NCBI RefSeq assembly: GCF_017104715.1
Contig: NZ_JAAGPI010000045.1
Location: 1 to 64,000 of the forward strand
Source: Burkholderia sp. Ac-20365
GTDB taxonomy: Bacteria > Pseudomonadota > Gammaproteobacteria > Burkholderiales > Burkholderiaceae
Length of the DNA: 64,000 nt
Direction: 5' to 3'
A model generated the notes under the pieces. It ran no database searches. It saw nothing but the letters and a program-made list of their open reading frames with translations, and had not been told where the DNA came from. A program made the position numbers and the translations under genes. Below are positions 44,946 to 53,559 of the stretch, piece by piece (position 1 is the stretch's first letter; every line of letters begins with the position of its first letter).

Positions 44946-45036
44946 CGTCACGGATTGCACCAATCACGTTCATGTCTTTCCAGTACCCGTCGTTGCAGGT
45001 CCAACAAACCGCATCAGAATGACAGGAGACACACCG

Positions 45037-46299
45037 ATGAACGCATCCCTGAAGCTCTTGCCGCTGGCTGTCGGCGCGGCGCTCGCGTTTCTGCCCGCCG
45101 CTTACGCCGCGCAGGACAACGTGCAGACGCTGTCGAACTTCAAGACGACGGGCAACACCAAACCCGCCGAAACCGTGCAGCAGACAGGCTCGCGCGCCGA
45201 CGCGCTGCGCGAGAACCTGAAGGCGATCAAGCTGCCGCCGGGCTTCAAGATCGAGCTGTACGCGGTGGTGCCGGAGGCGCGCGCGATGGCGATCGAGCCG
45301 TCGACGGGCGTGGTATTCGTCGGCACGCGCAAGGATCGCGTGTGGCAGGTGACGGACCGGACCAAGCGGCGCGTGGCCGACGACGTGGTCCAGTTCGCGA
45401 GTTCCGTCACGTTCAAGGTGCCCAATGCCGTGTGTTTCTCGCCGGATGGCGTGCTGTATATCGTCGAGCAGAACCGCGTGTTGGCGTTTCCTGCCGCGCA
45501 GTTCTTCGGCGAGGGCGGGCCGGACGTAGCCGCCGCTGTGGTCGTGCCGCAGGGCAAGCTGATCCCGACGCAGTTCGAGAGCTTCAATCACGGCGCACGC
45601 TATTGCCGCATCGGGCCCGACAAGAAGTTGTACATTGCGCTCGGCCAGCCCTGGAATGTGCCGCCAAAGGACAAGCTCGCCGATCTGGACAAGAACGGCC
45701 TCGCGGGCATTATCCGCCTCGACCAGAACGGCAAGAACCGCGAAGTGTATGCGCATGGCGTGCGCAATTCGGTGGGCCTCGATTTCAACCCGAAGGACAA
45801 GTCGCTGTGGTTCACCGACAACCAGGTGGACGGCATGGGCGACGACATCCCGCCCGGCGAGCTGAATCACGCGACGAAGGCGGGCGCGAACTTCGGCTTC
45901 CCGTGGTATGGCGGCGGCCATGTGCGCACGGAAGAGTACAAGGACCAGACACCGCCGGCGGGCGTGGTGTTCCCGATGGTCGAGTACGCGGCGCACGCGG
46001 CGGACCTCGGCATGTCGTTCTATACGGGCAAGATGTTCCCTGAGAAGTATCAGGGCGGCATCTTTGATGCCGAGCATGGCTCATGGAATCGCACGAAGCC
46101 GATCGGCGCGCGGATCATGTTCACGCCTGTCAAGGATGATGGTTCGGTCGGGGAGACCGAGGTGTTTGCCGAGGGGTGGCTGACGCCGAATGGCGAGTAC
46201 ATGGGACGTCCTGTCGATGTGCAGCAGTTGCAGGATGGGTCGTTGCTGGTGTCCGATGACTATGCGGGTGCTATTTACCGGATCTCTTATTCGAAATGA
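45037..46299 (+). CDS. PQQ-type sugar (sorbosone/glucose) dehydrogenase, secreted
   Basis: A 420-residue protein with signal peptide MNASLKLLPLAVGAALAFLP and cleavage after AYA. The mature part is a beta-propeller of the glucose/sorbosone dehydrogenase family: GFKIELYAVVPEARAMA, VGTRKDRVWQV, VYAHGVRNSVGLDF with the catalytic His/Arg region, WFTDNQVDGMGDD and SWNRTKPIGARI. It would oxidise a sugar or alcohol in the periplasm, passing electrons to the cytochrome c encoded next (stop and start overlap). AGGAGA precedes the ATG. The substrate is unknown. Confidence 0.9.
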   Translation: MNASLKLLPLAVGAALAFLPAAYAAQDNVQTLSNFKTTGNTKPAETVQQTGSRADALRENLKAIKLPPGFKIELYAVVPEARAMAIEPSTGVVFVGTRKDRVWQVTDRTKRRVADDVVQFASSVTFKVPNAVCFSPDGVLYIVEQNRVLAFPAAQFFGEGGPDVAAAVVVPQGKLIPTQFESFNHGARYCRIGPDKKLYIALGQPWNVPPKDKLADLDKNGLAGIIRLDQNGKNREVYAHGVRNSVGLDFNPKDKSLWFTDNQVDGMGDDIPPGELNHATKAGANFGFPWYGGGHVRTEEYKDQTPPAGVVFPMVEYAAHAADLGMSFYTGKMFPEKYQGGIFDAEHGSWNRTKPIGARIMFTPVKDDGSVGETEVFAEGWLTPNGEYMGRPVDVQQLQDGSLLVSDDYAGAIYRISYSK

Positions 46300-46607
46300 T
46301 GCGATTTTTTTTGATGCCGCTGGCGGTTGTGTTCGCTGTTGCAGGTTTTGCCTGCCCGGCGAATGCAGCCGATGTAGCGAAGGGGCGCGCGAAGGCGATT
46401 CAGTGCCAGGCGTGTCATGGGATGGATGGCATCGCCAAGATTCCCGAAGCGCCTAATCTGGCAGGGCAGAATGAGGATTATCTCGTCAAGGCGTTGAAGG
46501 ATTTTAAATCTGGTGTCAGGCAGAATGACATGATGTCAGTGGTTGCCAAGCCTCTGTCTGATGAGGATATTGCTAATCTGGCGGCGTTTTATCATAGCCT
46601 GAAGTGA
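46296..46607 (+). CDS. Periplasmic class I cytochrome c
   Basis: A 103-residue protein with a signal peptide (cleavage after ANA) and one heme-c site, CQACH in AIQCQACHGMDG. The distal methionine is probably in RQNDMMSVV. Its ATG overlaps the dehydrogenase stop (ATGA), indicating translational coupling and a role as that enzyme's electron acceptor. The downstream repeat element begins right after its stop codon. Codon use late in this gene and the preceding one is less GC-biased than in neighbours. Confidence 0.93.
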   Translation: MMRFFLMPLAVVFAVAGFACPANAADVAKGRAKAIQCQACHGMDGIAKIPEAPNLAGQNEDYLVKALKDFKSGVRQNDMMSVVAKPLSDEDIANLAAFYHSLK

Positions 46608-46614
46608 GCGTTTT

Positions 46615-47440
46615 CTTTGTCTTGCGACGCTTGGGGTGGTTTGCTTTTGGTTTCGCTGGCATCCGCGATTTGTTATCGGTTTGCCTGGGTTGCCCCTGTG
46701 CGGGGCGGCACCTACTTTTCTTTGCCGCGGCAAAGAAAAGTAGGCAAAAGAAAGCCGCTGAACACCGCCCGTTCTTGACCACCGCCTGAGGGCCCCCAAC
46801 GGGTCCTCCGCTTCAAACGGCGTTCTGCCATTCAATGCCCGCTGCCAGCGCTTTAAATCGGCGCATCACCCGCTTCACACTCCCGCGTCGCCGCCAGCGC
46901 GATCAAATAGCCCGCGTTCTATAGCGGCAAACTGTGTGTAGGTTTTCGCGGCGTATGCACTTCACTCCGGACTGAAAAGCGGGATTGGTGTCGTAAGAAC
47001 GATGAGGTGTGGGGCACTACGACTACGACCTGCACACAGTTTGCCACCTGGGCGGCCGTAACCATTTGCTGCCGCTGGGGGCGCTACGGGTGATTGAAGT
47101 GGGTGAGGCTTCTATTCGAAGCGTTGGCAACGGGCAGTGAATAGCAGAATGCCGTTTGAAGCGGAGGAACGGTTGGGGGCCCTCAGGCGGTGGTCAAGAA
47201 CGGGCGGTGTTAGCCCGCTTTCTTTGCTTACTTTCTTTGCGGCGGCAAAGAAAGTAAGTGCCGCCCCGCACAGGGGCAACGCATGCGCCGCGTAGGCGCT
47301 ACGCGGATGCCAGCGCAAAACCAAAAAAAGCCGAATCAGCGTCGCGAGACAAGGCAAAGTAATTGCCGCGCCGCACAGGGGCAACGCCTGAAGCACGAAG
47401 ACAAATCGCGGATGCCAGCGACAACAAAAGCAATCAAAAC
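46615..47440 (+). repeat. Nested palindromic repeat element, copy 1
   Basis: Two long inverted arms (about 46615-46925 and 47046-47440) flank a 120-bp core (46926-47045). Each arm carries a strong hairpin: a perfect 34-base palindrome at 46711-46744 and a 14-bp stem at 47227-47258. The arms share the segment TGCGGGGCGGCA and the phrase around GAGGGCCCCCAACGGGTCCTC. The right arm ends with a partial second copy of the terminal segment. The whole element recurs inverted at 52432-53168. It begins right after a stop codon and encodes nothing credible. Confidence 0.88.
46926..47045. repeat. 120-bp core with 17-bp terminal inverted repeats (copy 1)
   Basis: The ends GGCAAACTGTGTGTAGG (46926-46942) and CCTGCACACAGTTTGCC (47029-47045) are inverted repeats with one mismatch. 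The interior includes CTCCGGACTGAAAAG. The same core, reversed, lies in copy 2. The size and ends resemble a MITE nested within the longer palindromic arms. Confidence 0.8.
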
Positions 47441-47675
47441 CTAAAATGGCTTCGCAGAAAAAACAAAAAAATCCGACAGCAGGACACCCGACGATAACGT
47501 CTGACCGACCAAGGCTTCCCCGTCATCGCCGGGTGCCGCTGCGGACCCCACTCGTCGCTCTCAGCCCAGAGCGACTTGATTTGCCCGATCCGATGCGTGC
47601 CGCGCGCCGGACCAGGCGCCCCACCAGTGCGCTACCGCAAGCAACGCGGCAGCACTAAAGTAAAAACAGACTCGC

Positions 47676-48584
47676 TCAAGCAGCCTTCTGATCTGCTGCC
47701 GGCGCTTGCGCCACTTCGAAGTTAGCCATGATCTCGAGCGCGCGAACCATCGCCGAGTGATCCCAGGCCTTGCCGCCATTCGCCGCGCACACGCTGAACA
47801 ATTGCTGCGCGCTCGCCGTATGCGGTAGGGCAATACCCAGCTTGCGTGCGCCGTCGAGCGCGAGGTTCAGATCCTTCTGGTGCAACTCGATCCGGAAGCC
47901 CGGGTTGAACGTGCGCTTCGTCATGCGCTCGCCGTGCACTTCGAGAATGCGCGACGACGCGAAACCGCCCATCAGCGCCTTGCGAACGCGCTCCGGATCG
48001 GCGCCCGAGCGTGCCGCGAACAGCAGCGCTTCGGCAACCGCTTCGATGTTCAGCGCAACGATGATCTGGTTCGCGACCTTGCAGGTCTGGCCCGCGCCGT
48101 TGTCGCCGATCAGCGAGATGTTCTTGCCCATCAGTTCGAACAGCGGCTTGGCGATATCGAACGACTTCTGCGGGCCGCCGACCATGATCGTCAGCGTCGC
48201 TTCGCGTGCGCCGACTTCGCCGCCGGAGACAGGCGCGTCCAGATAATCGCAGCCCAGTTCGTTGATCTTCTTCGCAAACGCCTGTGTGTCGAGCGGCGAG
48301 ATCGAGCTCATGTCGATCACCAGCTTGCCCTTGCTGAGACCCTTCGCGACGCCGTCATCGGCGAACAGCACGTTCGCGACGTCGGGCGTGTCCGGCACCA
48401 TCATGATGACGATGTCGGCAGTCTGCGCAACAGCCGTCGAATCGGCGACCACGGTGGTCGTCTTGGCGAGATCTTCCGGCACCGGGTATGCGCCATTGAC
48501 GAACAGCGTGTGGCCGCCCTTGATGAGGTTGCGCGCCATGTGCGCGCCCATGATGCCGAGGCCGATGAAACCGATCTTTGCCAT
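47676..48584 (-). CDS. glxR: 2-hydroxy-3-oxopropionate (tartronate semialdehyde) reductase
   Basis: A 302-residue beta-hydroxyacid dehydrogenase that reduces tartronate semialdehyde to glycerate. The cofactor motif is IGFIGLGIMGAHMARNL, substrate-site DAPVSGGEVGA and catalytic Lys in GQTCKVANQIIVALN. It is the third gene of the gcl-hyi-glxR operon and completes the glyoxylate-to-glycerate route. A 235-base unassigned stretch separates it from repeat copy 1. Confidence 0.95.
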   Translation of the reverse strand: MAKIGFIGLGIMGAHMARNLIKGGHTLFVNGAYPVPEDLAKTTTVVADSTAVAQTADIVIMMVPDTPDVANVLFADDGVAKGLSKGKLVIDMSSISPLDTQAFAKKINELGCDYLDAPVSGGEVGAREATLTIMVGGPQKSFDIAKPLFELMGKNISLIGDNGAGQTCKVANQIIVALNIEAVAEALLFAARSGADPERVRKALMGGFASSRILEVHGERMTKRTFNPGFRIELHQKDLNLALDGARKLGIALPHTASAQQLFSVCAANGGKAWDHSAMVRALEIMANFEVAQAPAADQKAA

Positions 48585-48655
48585 TACGTAAGTCTCCAGA
48601 AAATAAGGTTCGAAATGTGCTCGTGTGTGCTGCGATCAGGCGAGGGCTGCGAGGC

Positions 48656-49456
48656 TCAAGCCGACACGCCGGCGCGCTTGACGCCCGCCACGCTCTCCAG
48701 CCAGCCGAGGCCTTCAGCGGTGGTCGTGCGCGGCTTGTACTCGCAGCCGATATAGCCCTGATAGCCGAGCGAATCGAGCAGATCGAACAGGAACGGATAG
48801 TTGATTTCGCCCGTCCCCGGCTCGTTGCGGCCCGGGTTGTCGGCGAGCTGGATGTGAGCGATCTGCGCGAAGTTCTTCTTGATCGTCGCGGCGAGTTCGC
48901 CTTCCATCCGTTGCATGTGATAGATGTCGTATTGCAGGAACAGGTTGTCGGAGCCGACGGCCTGAATCACATCGAGTCCTTCCGACGAGCGGTTCAACGC
49001 GAAGCCCGGAATGTCGTACGAGTTGCACGGCTCGACCAGCAACCGGATGCCTTCTTTCTTCAACGCAGCCGCGGCGAAGCGCAGGTTGTCGACGATCGTC
49101 GCACGCGCCTTGTCGGCCTCGACGCCCTTTGGAATACCGACGAGGCAGTTCAGTTGCGGCACCTTCAGGGCCTTCGCGTATTCGATCGCGCGACCGACAC
49201 CTTCCTGGAACTCGCCGACGCGATCCGGCAGCGAAGCGATCCCGCGTTCACCTGCTTCCCAGTTGCCTGCGGGCAGGTTGTGCAAGACGAGCTTCAGCTT
49301 GTTCTGCTCGAGACGTTCGGCCACTTCGGCGATCTGGTACGGATAGGGGAACAGAAATTCGACGGCGTTGAAGCCCGCGTCGGCGGCCGCTGCGAAGCGG
49401 TCGAGGAACGGGACTTCGTTGAACAGCATCGTGAGATTCGCGGCAAATTTCGGCAT
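48656..49456 (-). CDS. hyi: Hydroxypyruvate isomerase
   Basis: A 266-residue TIM-barrel isomerase interconverting hydroxypyruvate and tartronate semialdehyde. MPKFAANLTMLFNEVPFLDR, LLVEPCNSYDIPGF, FLQYDIYHMQRMEGE and HIQLADNPGRNEPGTGEINY carry the metal-site Glu, Asp and His residues. I start at ATG 49456; the open frame upstream (25 codons) lies in the gcl-hyi gap and has no support. It sits between gcl (105 bases) and glxR (71 bases). Confidence 0.95.
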   Translation of the reverse strand: MPKFAANLTMLFNEVPFLDRFAAAADAGFNAVEFLFPYPYQIAEVAERLEQNKLKLVLHNLPAGNWEAGERGIASLPDRVGEFQEGVGRAIEYAKALKVPQLNCLVGIPKGVEADKARATIVDNLRFAAAALKKEGIRLLVEPCNSYDIPGFALNRSSEGLDVIQAVGSDNLFLQYDIYHMQRMEGELAATIKKNFAQIAHIQLADNPGRNEPGTGEINYPFLFDLLDSLGYQGYIGCEYKPRTTTAEGLGWLESVAGVKRAGVSA

Positions 49457-49561
49457 GTTGCTTTTTCTCTCTGGTCGGTCAAATTGAACAGCGTGACGCG
49501 GATGAATGCGATTCGTTGAGAACGCATTCATCCGGATGAAGCGGGTCCCGCAGATACAGCC

Positions 49562-51337
49562 TTAATCGAGCAGGCTGACGGCGCTCGGGGCATCGGCACG
49601 CGTCACGGCGAGGTCTTCGAACTCGTTGATCGCGTCGATTTCGGTGCCCATCGAGATGTTCGTCACACGCTCGAGAATCACTTCGACGATCACGGGCACG
49701 TTGAACTCGGAGAGCATCGACTGCGCCTTTTCGAGCGCAGGCTTGAGTTCTTCCGGCTTGAACACGCGGATCGCCTTGCAACCCAGACCTTCGGCAACCG
49801 CCACGTGATCGACGCCATAGCCTTCGAGTTCCGGCGCGTTGATGTTGTCGAACGCGAGTTGCACGCAGAAGTCCATGTCGAACGCGCGCTGTGCCTGGCG
49901 AATCAGGCCGAGATACGAGTTGTTGACGACCACATGCACATACGGCAGCTTGAATTGCGCGCCCACGGCCAGTTCTTCGATCATGAACTGGAAGTCGTAG
50001 TCACCCGACAGTGCGACGATCGGGCGCTGCGGATCAGCCGCACGCACGCCGAGTGCCGCAGGGATCGTCCAGCCGAGCGGGCCTGCCTGGCCGCAGTTGA
50101 TCCAGTTGCGCGCCTTGAACACGTGCAGGAACTGCGCGGCGGCGATCTGCGACAGACCAATCGTGCTGACGTAGCACGTATCGCGGCCGAACACCTTGTT
50201 CATCTCTTCGTACACGCGCTGCGGCTTCATCGGCACGTTGTCAAAGTGCGTCTTGCGTTGCAGCGTGCGCTTGCGTGCCTGGCATTCTTCGACCCATGCG
50301 CCGCGGTCCTTCAGCTTGCCCGCAGCCTTCCATTCCTTTGCGACTTCGACGAACAGTTCGAGCGCCTTCTTCGCATCGGACACGATGCCGAGATCGGGGC
50401 CGAACACACGGCCGATCTGCGTCGGTTCGATATCGACGTGCACGAACTTGCGGCCCTTCGTGTAGACCTCGACGCTGCCCGTGTGACGGTTCGCCCAGCG
50501 GTTGCCGATGCCGAGTACGAAGTCCGAGGCGAGCATCGTCGCGTTGCCGTAACGGTGCGACGTCTGCAGGCCGACCATGCCTGCCATCAGCGGGTGATCG
50601 TCGGGAATCGCGCCCCACGACATCAGCGTCGGGATCACCGGCACGCCGATCGTTTCGGCGAACTGCACGAGCAGGTCTTCAGCGGCTGCGTTGAGCACGC
50701 CGCCACCGGAGACGATCAGCGGCTTCGCGGAATCGTTGAGCAGCGTGAGCGCGGCTTCGATCTGCTTGCGCGTGGCAGCAGGCTTGTAGATGGGCAGCGG
50801 CTCGTACGTATCGATGTCGAACTCGATTTCGGCGAGTTGCACGTCGATCGGCAGATCGACCAGGACAGGGCCCGGACGGCCCGAGCGCATCAGATGGAAG
50901 GCCTGCTGGAACACGCGCGGCACGAGAGCCGGTTCACGCACCGTAACGGCCCACTTCGTGACGGGCTTGGCGATCGATTCGATATCGACGGCCTGGAAGT
51001 CTTCCTTGTACAGACGCGCGCGGGGCGCCTGGCCGGTGATCGCGAGGATAGGAATGGAGTCGGCCTGGGCCGAGTACAAACCGGTGATCATGTCGGTGCC
51101 GGCGGGGCCCGACGTGCCGATACACACGCCGATGTTGCCCGGCGAAGCACGCGTATAGCCTTCGGCCATGTGCGATGCGCCTTCGACGTGGCGCGCCAGC
51201 ACGTGACTGATGTTGCCTGCCTTGCGCATGGCCGAGTAAAACGGGTTGATGGCGGCGCCGGGAACGCCGAAAGCCGTGTCGATGCCTTCTTTTTCGAGCA
51301 CGAGCACCGCTGCGTCGACGGCTCTCATCTTGGCCAT
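49562..51337 (-). CDS. gcl: Glyoxylate carboligase
   Basis: A 591-residue thiamine-diphosphate and FAD enzyme that joins two glyoxylates into tartronate semialdehyde with loss of CO2. The sequence follows E. coli Gcl closely from MAKMRAVDAA onward. The residue that is Glu in most ThDP enzymes is Val51 here (ARHVEGASHMAEG), a known Gcl feature. The ThDP-magnesium motif runs from GDYDFQFM to VVNNSYLG. ATG 51337 follows GGAGAC. It heads gcl-hyi-glxR and is divergent from a LysR gene. Confidence 0.97.
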   Translation of the reverse strand: MAKMRAVDAAVLVLEKEGIDTAFGVPGAAINPFYSAMRKAGNISHVLARHVEGASHMAEGYTRASPGNIGVCIGTSGPAGTDMITGLYSAQADSIPILAITGQAPRARLYKEDFQAVDIESIAKPVTKWAVTVREPALVPRVFQQAFHLMRSGRPGPVLVDLPIDVQLAEIEFDIDTYEPLPIYKPAATRKQIEAALTLLNDSAKPLIVSGGGVLNAAAEDLLVQFAETIGVPVIPTLMSWGAIPDDHPLMAGMVGLQTSHRYGNATMLASDFVLGIGNRWANRHTGSVEVYTKGRKFVHVDIEPTQIGRVFGPDLGIVSDAKKALELFVEVAKEWKAAGKLKDRGAWVEECQARKRTLQRKTHFDNVPMKPQRVYEEMNKVFGRDTCYVSTIGLSQIAAAQFLHVFKARNWINCGQAGPLGWTIPAALGVRAADPQRPIVALSGDYDFQFMIEELAVGAQFKLPYVHVVVNNSYLGLIRQAQRAFDMDFCVQLAFDNINAPELEGYGVDHVAVAEGLGCKAIRVFKPEELKPALEKAQSMLSEFNVPVIVEVILERVTNISMGTEIDAINEFEDLAVTRADAPSAVSLLD

Positions 51338-51518
51338 GAATGTCTCCTGGAAGTCTGTAAAGCGGATGGGTGTTAGACACACTTTAAGACTGCATCCAAG
51401 GTTTGATAAGATCATTCACGGTCGCTTATTCCAAAACAAAAAGTATGGAATGCGGCTGGCGCGCCGGGTGGCGTGCACGAGGGGAGACGCCCGCGCCACG
51501 GGCTTGAGGAGACAAAAA

Positions 51519-52430
51519 ATGGACCGCTTCAAGCAGATAGAAACGTTCGTGCGCGTCGCTGACGCGGGCAGCCTTGCGTCCGCGGCGCTGGAAGAGGGCG
51601 TGTCGCCCGTGATTCTGGGGCGTCGGATCGACGCGCTGGAAAAGCGTCTTGGCGTGAAATTGATGTATCGCTCGACGCGGCGGCTGGTGGTCAGCGAAGA
51701 GGGCGCAGCGTTTCTCGAGCGGTGCCGCGGGCTGCTCAGCGAATGGGATCAGGCGGAAAACGAGCTGATGGCGGGGCGGCGGTCGGTGAACGGCCATCTG
51801 ATCGTGTCGGCGCCTGCCGCGTTCGGGCGAAAGCATGTTGCGCCGCTCGCGCCCGAATTTCTGAAGGACAAGCCGGAACTTCAGGTTTCGTTCAATCTGA
51901 CTGACCGGGTCGTCGATCTGGTGCGCGAAGGGTATGACCTGTCGATTCGCATCGGCGGCGCGGTGGATCCGAACTTTGTCGCGGTGAAGCTGGCGACCAA
52001 CCGGCGGGTCGTGTGCGGGACGCCTGAGTATTTCCGCAAGCATGGCAAGCCGAAGACGCTCGAGGACCTGCCGGCTCACAATTGCCTCGCGTTCAATCTT
52101 CAGGGCGGGCAGAACCGCGGCTGGTACTTCCGGCGCAATGGCAAGCTGACGACGGTGCGTGTCGGTGGGACGCTCGATTGCAACGACGGCGAGTTGCTGC
52201 ACCGCTGGGTGTCGGAAGGGCTAGGGCTCGGCTGGCGCTCGACGTGGGAGATCGATCAGCAACTGGCTCGAGGTGAACTCGAAACTGTGCTTGATGAATA
52301 TGCGCTGCCTGATTACGACATTCTGGCTGTGTATCCGCAGCAGCGGTATGTGCCCGCTAAGGTGCGGTATTTCATTGATTATCTGAAAGAGGTTTATTCG
52401 CGGGCGGATTATTGGGTTAATGCTGGGTAG
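51519..52430 (+). CDS. LysR-family regulator divergent from gcl
   Basis: A 303-residue regulator: helix-turn-helix MDRFKQIETFVRVADAGSLA and SPVILGRRIDALEKRLG, then the effector domain (VNGHLIVSAPAAFGRKHVAP; YDLSIRIGGAVDPNF). GAGGAGAC precedes ATG 51519. It shares a 181-base intergenic region with gcl, the usual LysR arrangement, so it probably controls the glyoxylate genes. I could not single out a T-N11-A dyad. The repeat element begins 2 bases after its stop. Confidence 0.92.
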   Translation: MDRFKQIETFVRVADAGSLASAALEEGVSPVILGRRIDALEKRLGVKLMYRSTRRLVVSEEGAAFLERCRGLLSEWDQAENELMAGRRSVNGHLIVSAPAAFGRKHVAPLAPEFLKDKPELQVSFNLTDRVVDLVREGYDLSIRIGGAVDPNFVAVKLATNRRVVCGTPEYFRKHGKPKTLEDLPAHNCLAFNLQGGQNRGWYFRRNGKLTTVRVGGTLDCNDGELLHRWVSEGLGLGWRSTWEIDQQLARGELETVLDEYALPDYDILAVYPQQRYVPAKVRYFIDYLKEVYSRADYWVNAG

Positions 52431-52431
52431 T

Positions 52432-53168
52432 TTTTGTCTTGCGACGCTTTGTTTGGTTTGCTTGTGTTGTCGCTGGCATCCGCGTTTTGTTACTGGTGCT
52501 TCAGGCGTTGCCCCTGTGCGGGGCGGCACTTACTTTCTTTGCCGCCGCAAAGAAAGTAAGCAAAGAAAGCGGGCTAACACCGACCGTACTTGACCACCGC
52601 CTGAGGGCCCCCAACGGGTCCTCCGCTTCACACGGCAACTTCTCAGTCACCGCCCGCTGCCAACGCTTCGAATAGTCGTCTCACCCACTTCAATCACCCG
52701 TAGCGCAGCCAGCGGCAGCGAATGGCCACGGCCGCCCAGGTGGCAAACTGTGTGTAGGTCGTAGTACTCCACACCTCAGCGCTCTTACGACACCGATCGC
52801 TTTTTTCAGTCCGGAGTGGTGCGTGTACGCCGCGACAGCCTACACACAGTTTGCCGCTATAGAACGCAGGAAATGCGGTCGCGCGAATGGCGACGCGAGA
52901 GTGTGAAGCGGGTGATGCGCTCAATAAGAGCGTTGGCAACGGGCGTCGAGAAGAGCGGCGCCGCATGAAGGAGAGGACCCGTCGGGGGCCCTCAGGCAGG
53001 AACAAGAATTAGCGGTGTTCAGCGGCTTTCTTTTGCCTACTTTTCTTTGCCGCGGCAAAGAAAAGTAGGTGCCGCCCCGCACAGGGGCAACGCGTGAAGC
53101 ACCGATAACAAACCGCGGATGCCAGCGACAACACAAGCAAACCAAACAAAGCGTCGCAAGACAAAAAG
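52432..53168 (-). repeat. Nested palindromic repeat element, copy 2 (inverted relative to copy 1)
   Basis: The first and last 54 bases are exact inverted repeats, from TTTTTGTCTTGCGACGCTTT inward. Hairpins sit at 52529-52560 (14-bp stem) and 53036-53069 (perfect 34-base palindrome). The central core is at about 52744-52855. Read on the minus strand, the left arm, core and right arm line up with copy 1 in order. It fills the gap between the LysR gene and the cupredoxin gene. Frames inside it are repeat artefacts. Confidence 0.9.
52744..52855. repeat. Core with 17-bp terminal inverted repeats (copy 2)
   Basis: GGCAAACTGTGTGTAGG at the left and CCTACACACAGTTTGCC at the right are perfect inverted repeats, and the interior matches the core of copy 1 in reverse, including CTTTTTTCAGTCCGGAGTG. 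Copy 2 is slightly shorter. Confidence 0.8.
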
Positions 53169-53174
53169 CAAACC

Positions 53175-53546
53175 TCACCCAACAACAATAGTCCCATTCA
53201 TAGTCTCATGCCCCGACCCACAAAAAATATCGCAGAGAAAATCAACCGTGCCCGCATCCCCAGCCTGCGCCGGCACGCGAACAGTGGCACCAGGCGGCAC
53301 ATCAGCCCGCACGTTGTACTGTGGAATCGAGAACCCCATCACAGTGTCCTGAGCGGTCAGCTCAAACACCACATTCTCATGCGGCGCGAGCTTGATCTGA
53401 TTCGGCGTGAACACAAACTTACGCGCATTGACCTTGATAACGCGAGGCTCAGCGGCGTGCGCATCGAACCGTCCAGCAACAGCCAGAACAGCCCCCATCG
53501 CGGTCAGCGTAAAAAGACGTCGTCGATTGACAGCAAAGCTCTGCAT
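53175..53546 (-). CDS. Exported cupredoxin with CuA-like motif
   Basis: A 123-residue protein with an N-terminal export signal containing NRRRLF, possibly twin-arginine, and cleavage after AHA. The mature domain is a small cupredoxin resembling cytochrome oxidase subunit II. The C-terminal motif C105-x3-C109-x3-H113-x2-M116 (CDIFCGSGHETM) is that of a CuA centre. The position that normally supplies the first His ligand is Met70 (DTVMGFSIP). ATG 53546 is chosen because GGGGAG is correctly spaced; ATG 53552 would abut it. It follows the metallophosphoesterase gene by 13 bases. Confidence 0.85.
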   Translation of the reverse strand: MQSFAVNRRRLFTLTAMGAVLAVAGRFDAHAAEPRVIKVNARKFVFTPNQIKLAPHENVVFELTAQDTVMGFSIPQYNVRADVPPGATVRVPAQAGDAGTVDFLCDIFCGSGHETMNGTIVVG

Positions 53547-53559
53547 GAACATCTCCCCG

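Larger units (their letters stand above)
44701..45036 (+). promoter_or_regulatory. Upstream region of the PQQ dehydrogenase operon
   Basis: After the asparaginase terminator this region holds no gene. It contains an A/T-richer patch (44845-44860) and a long nested hairpin at 44902-44945. The promoter of the downstream operon should lie here, but I could not place -35/-10 boxes with confidence. Confidence 0.4.

Noticed and set aside
43627..46077. 816-codon minus-strand frame
   Set aside because: It is antisense to the asparaginase and PQQ dehydrogenase genes and crosses their intergenic region with no protein-like composition.
46604..47396. Small frames inside repeat copy 1
   Set aside because: Translations such as LPLCGAAL and FFAAAKK come from the palindromic repeat and recur in the second copy; not genes.
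49805..51376. 523-codon plus-strand frame
   Set aside because: Antisense to gcl; Arg/Asp/His-rich shadow.
52439..53197. Small frames inside repeat copy 2
   Set aside because: Same repeat-derived peptides as in copy 1, on both strands, without ribosome sites.
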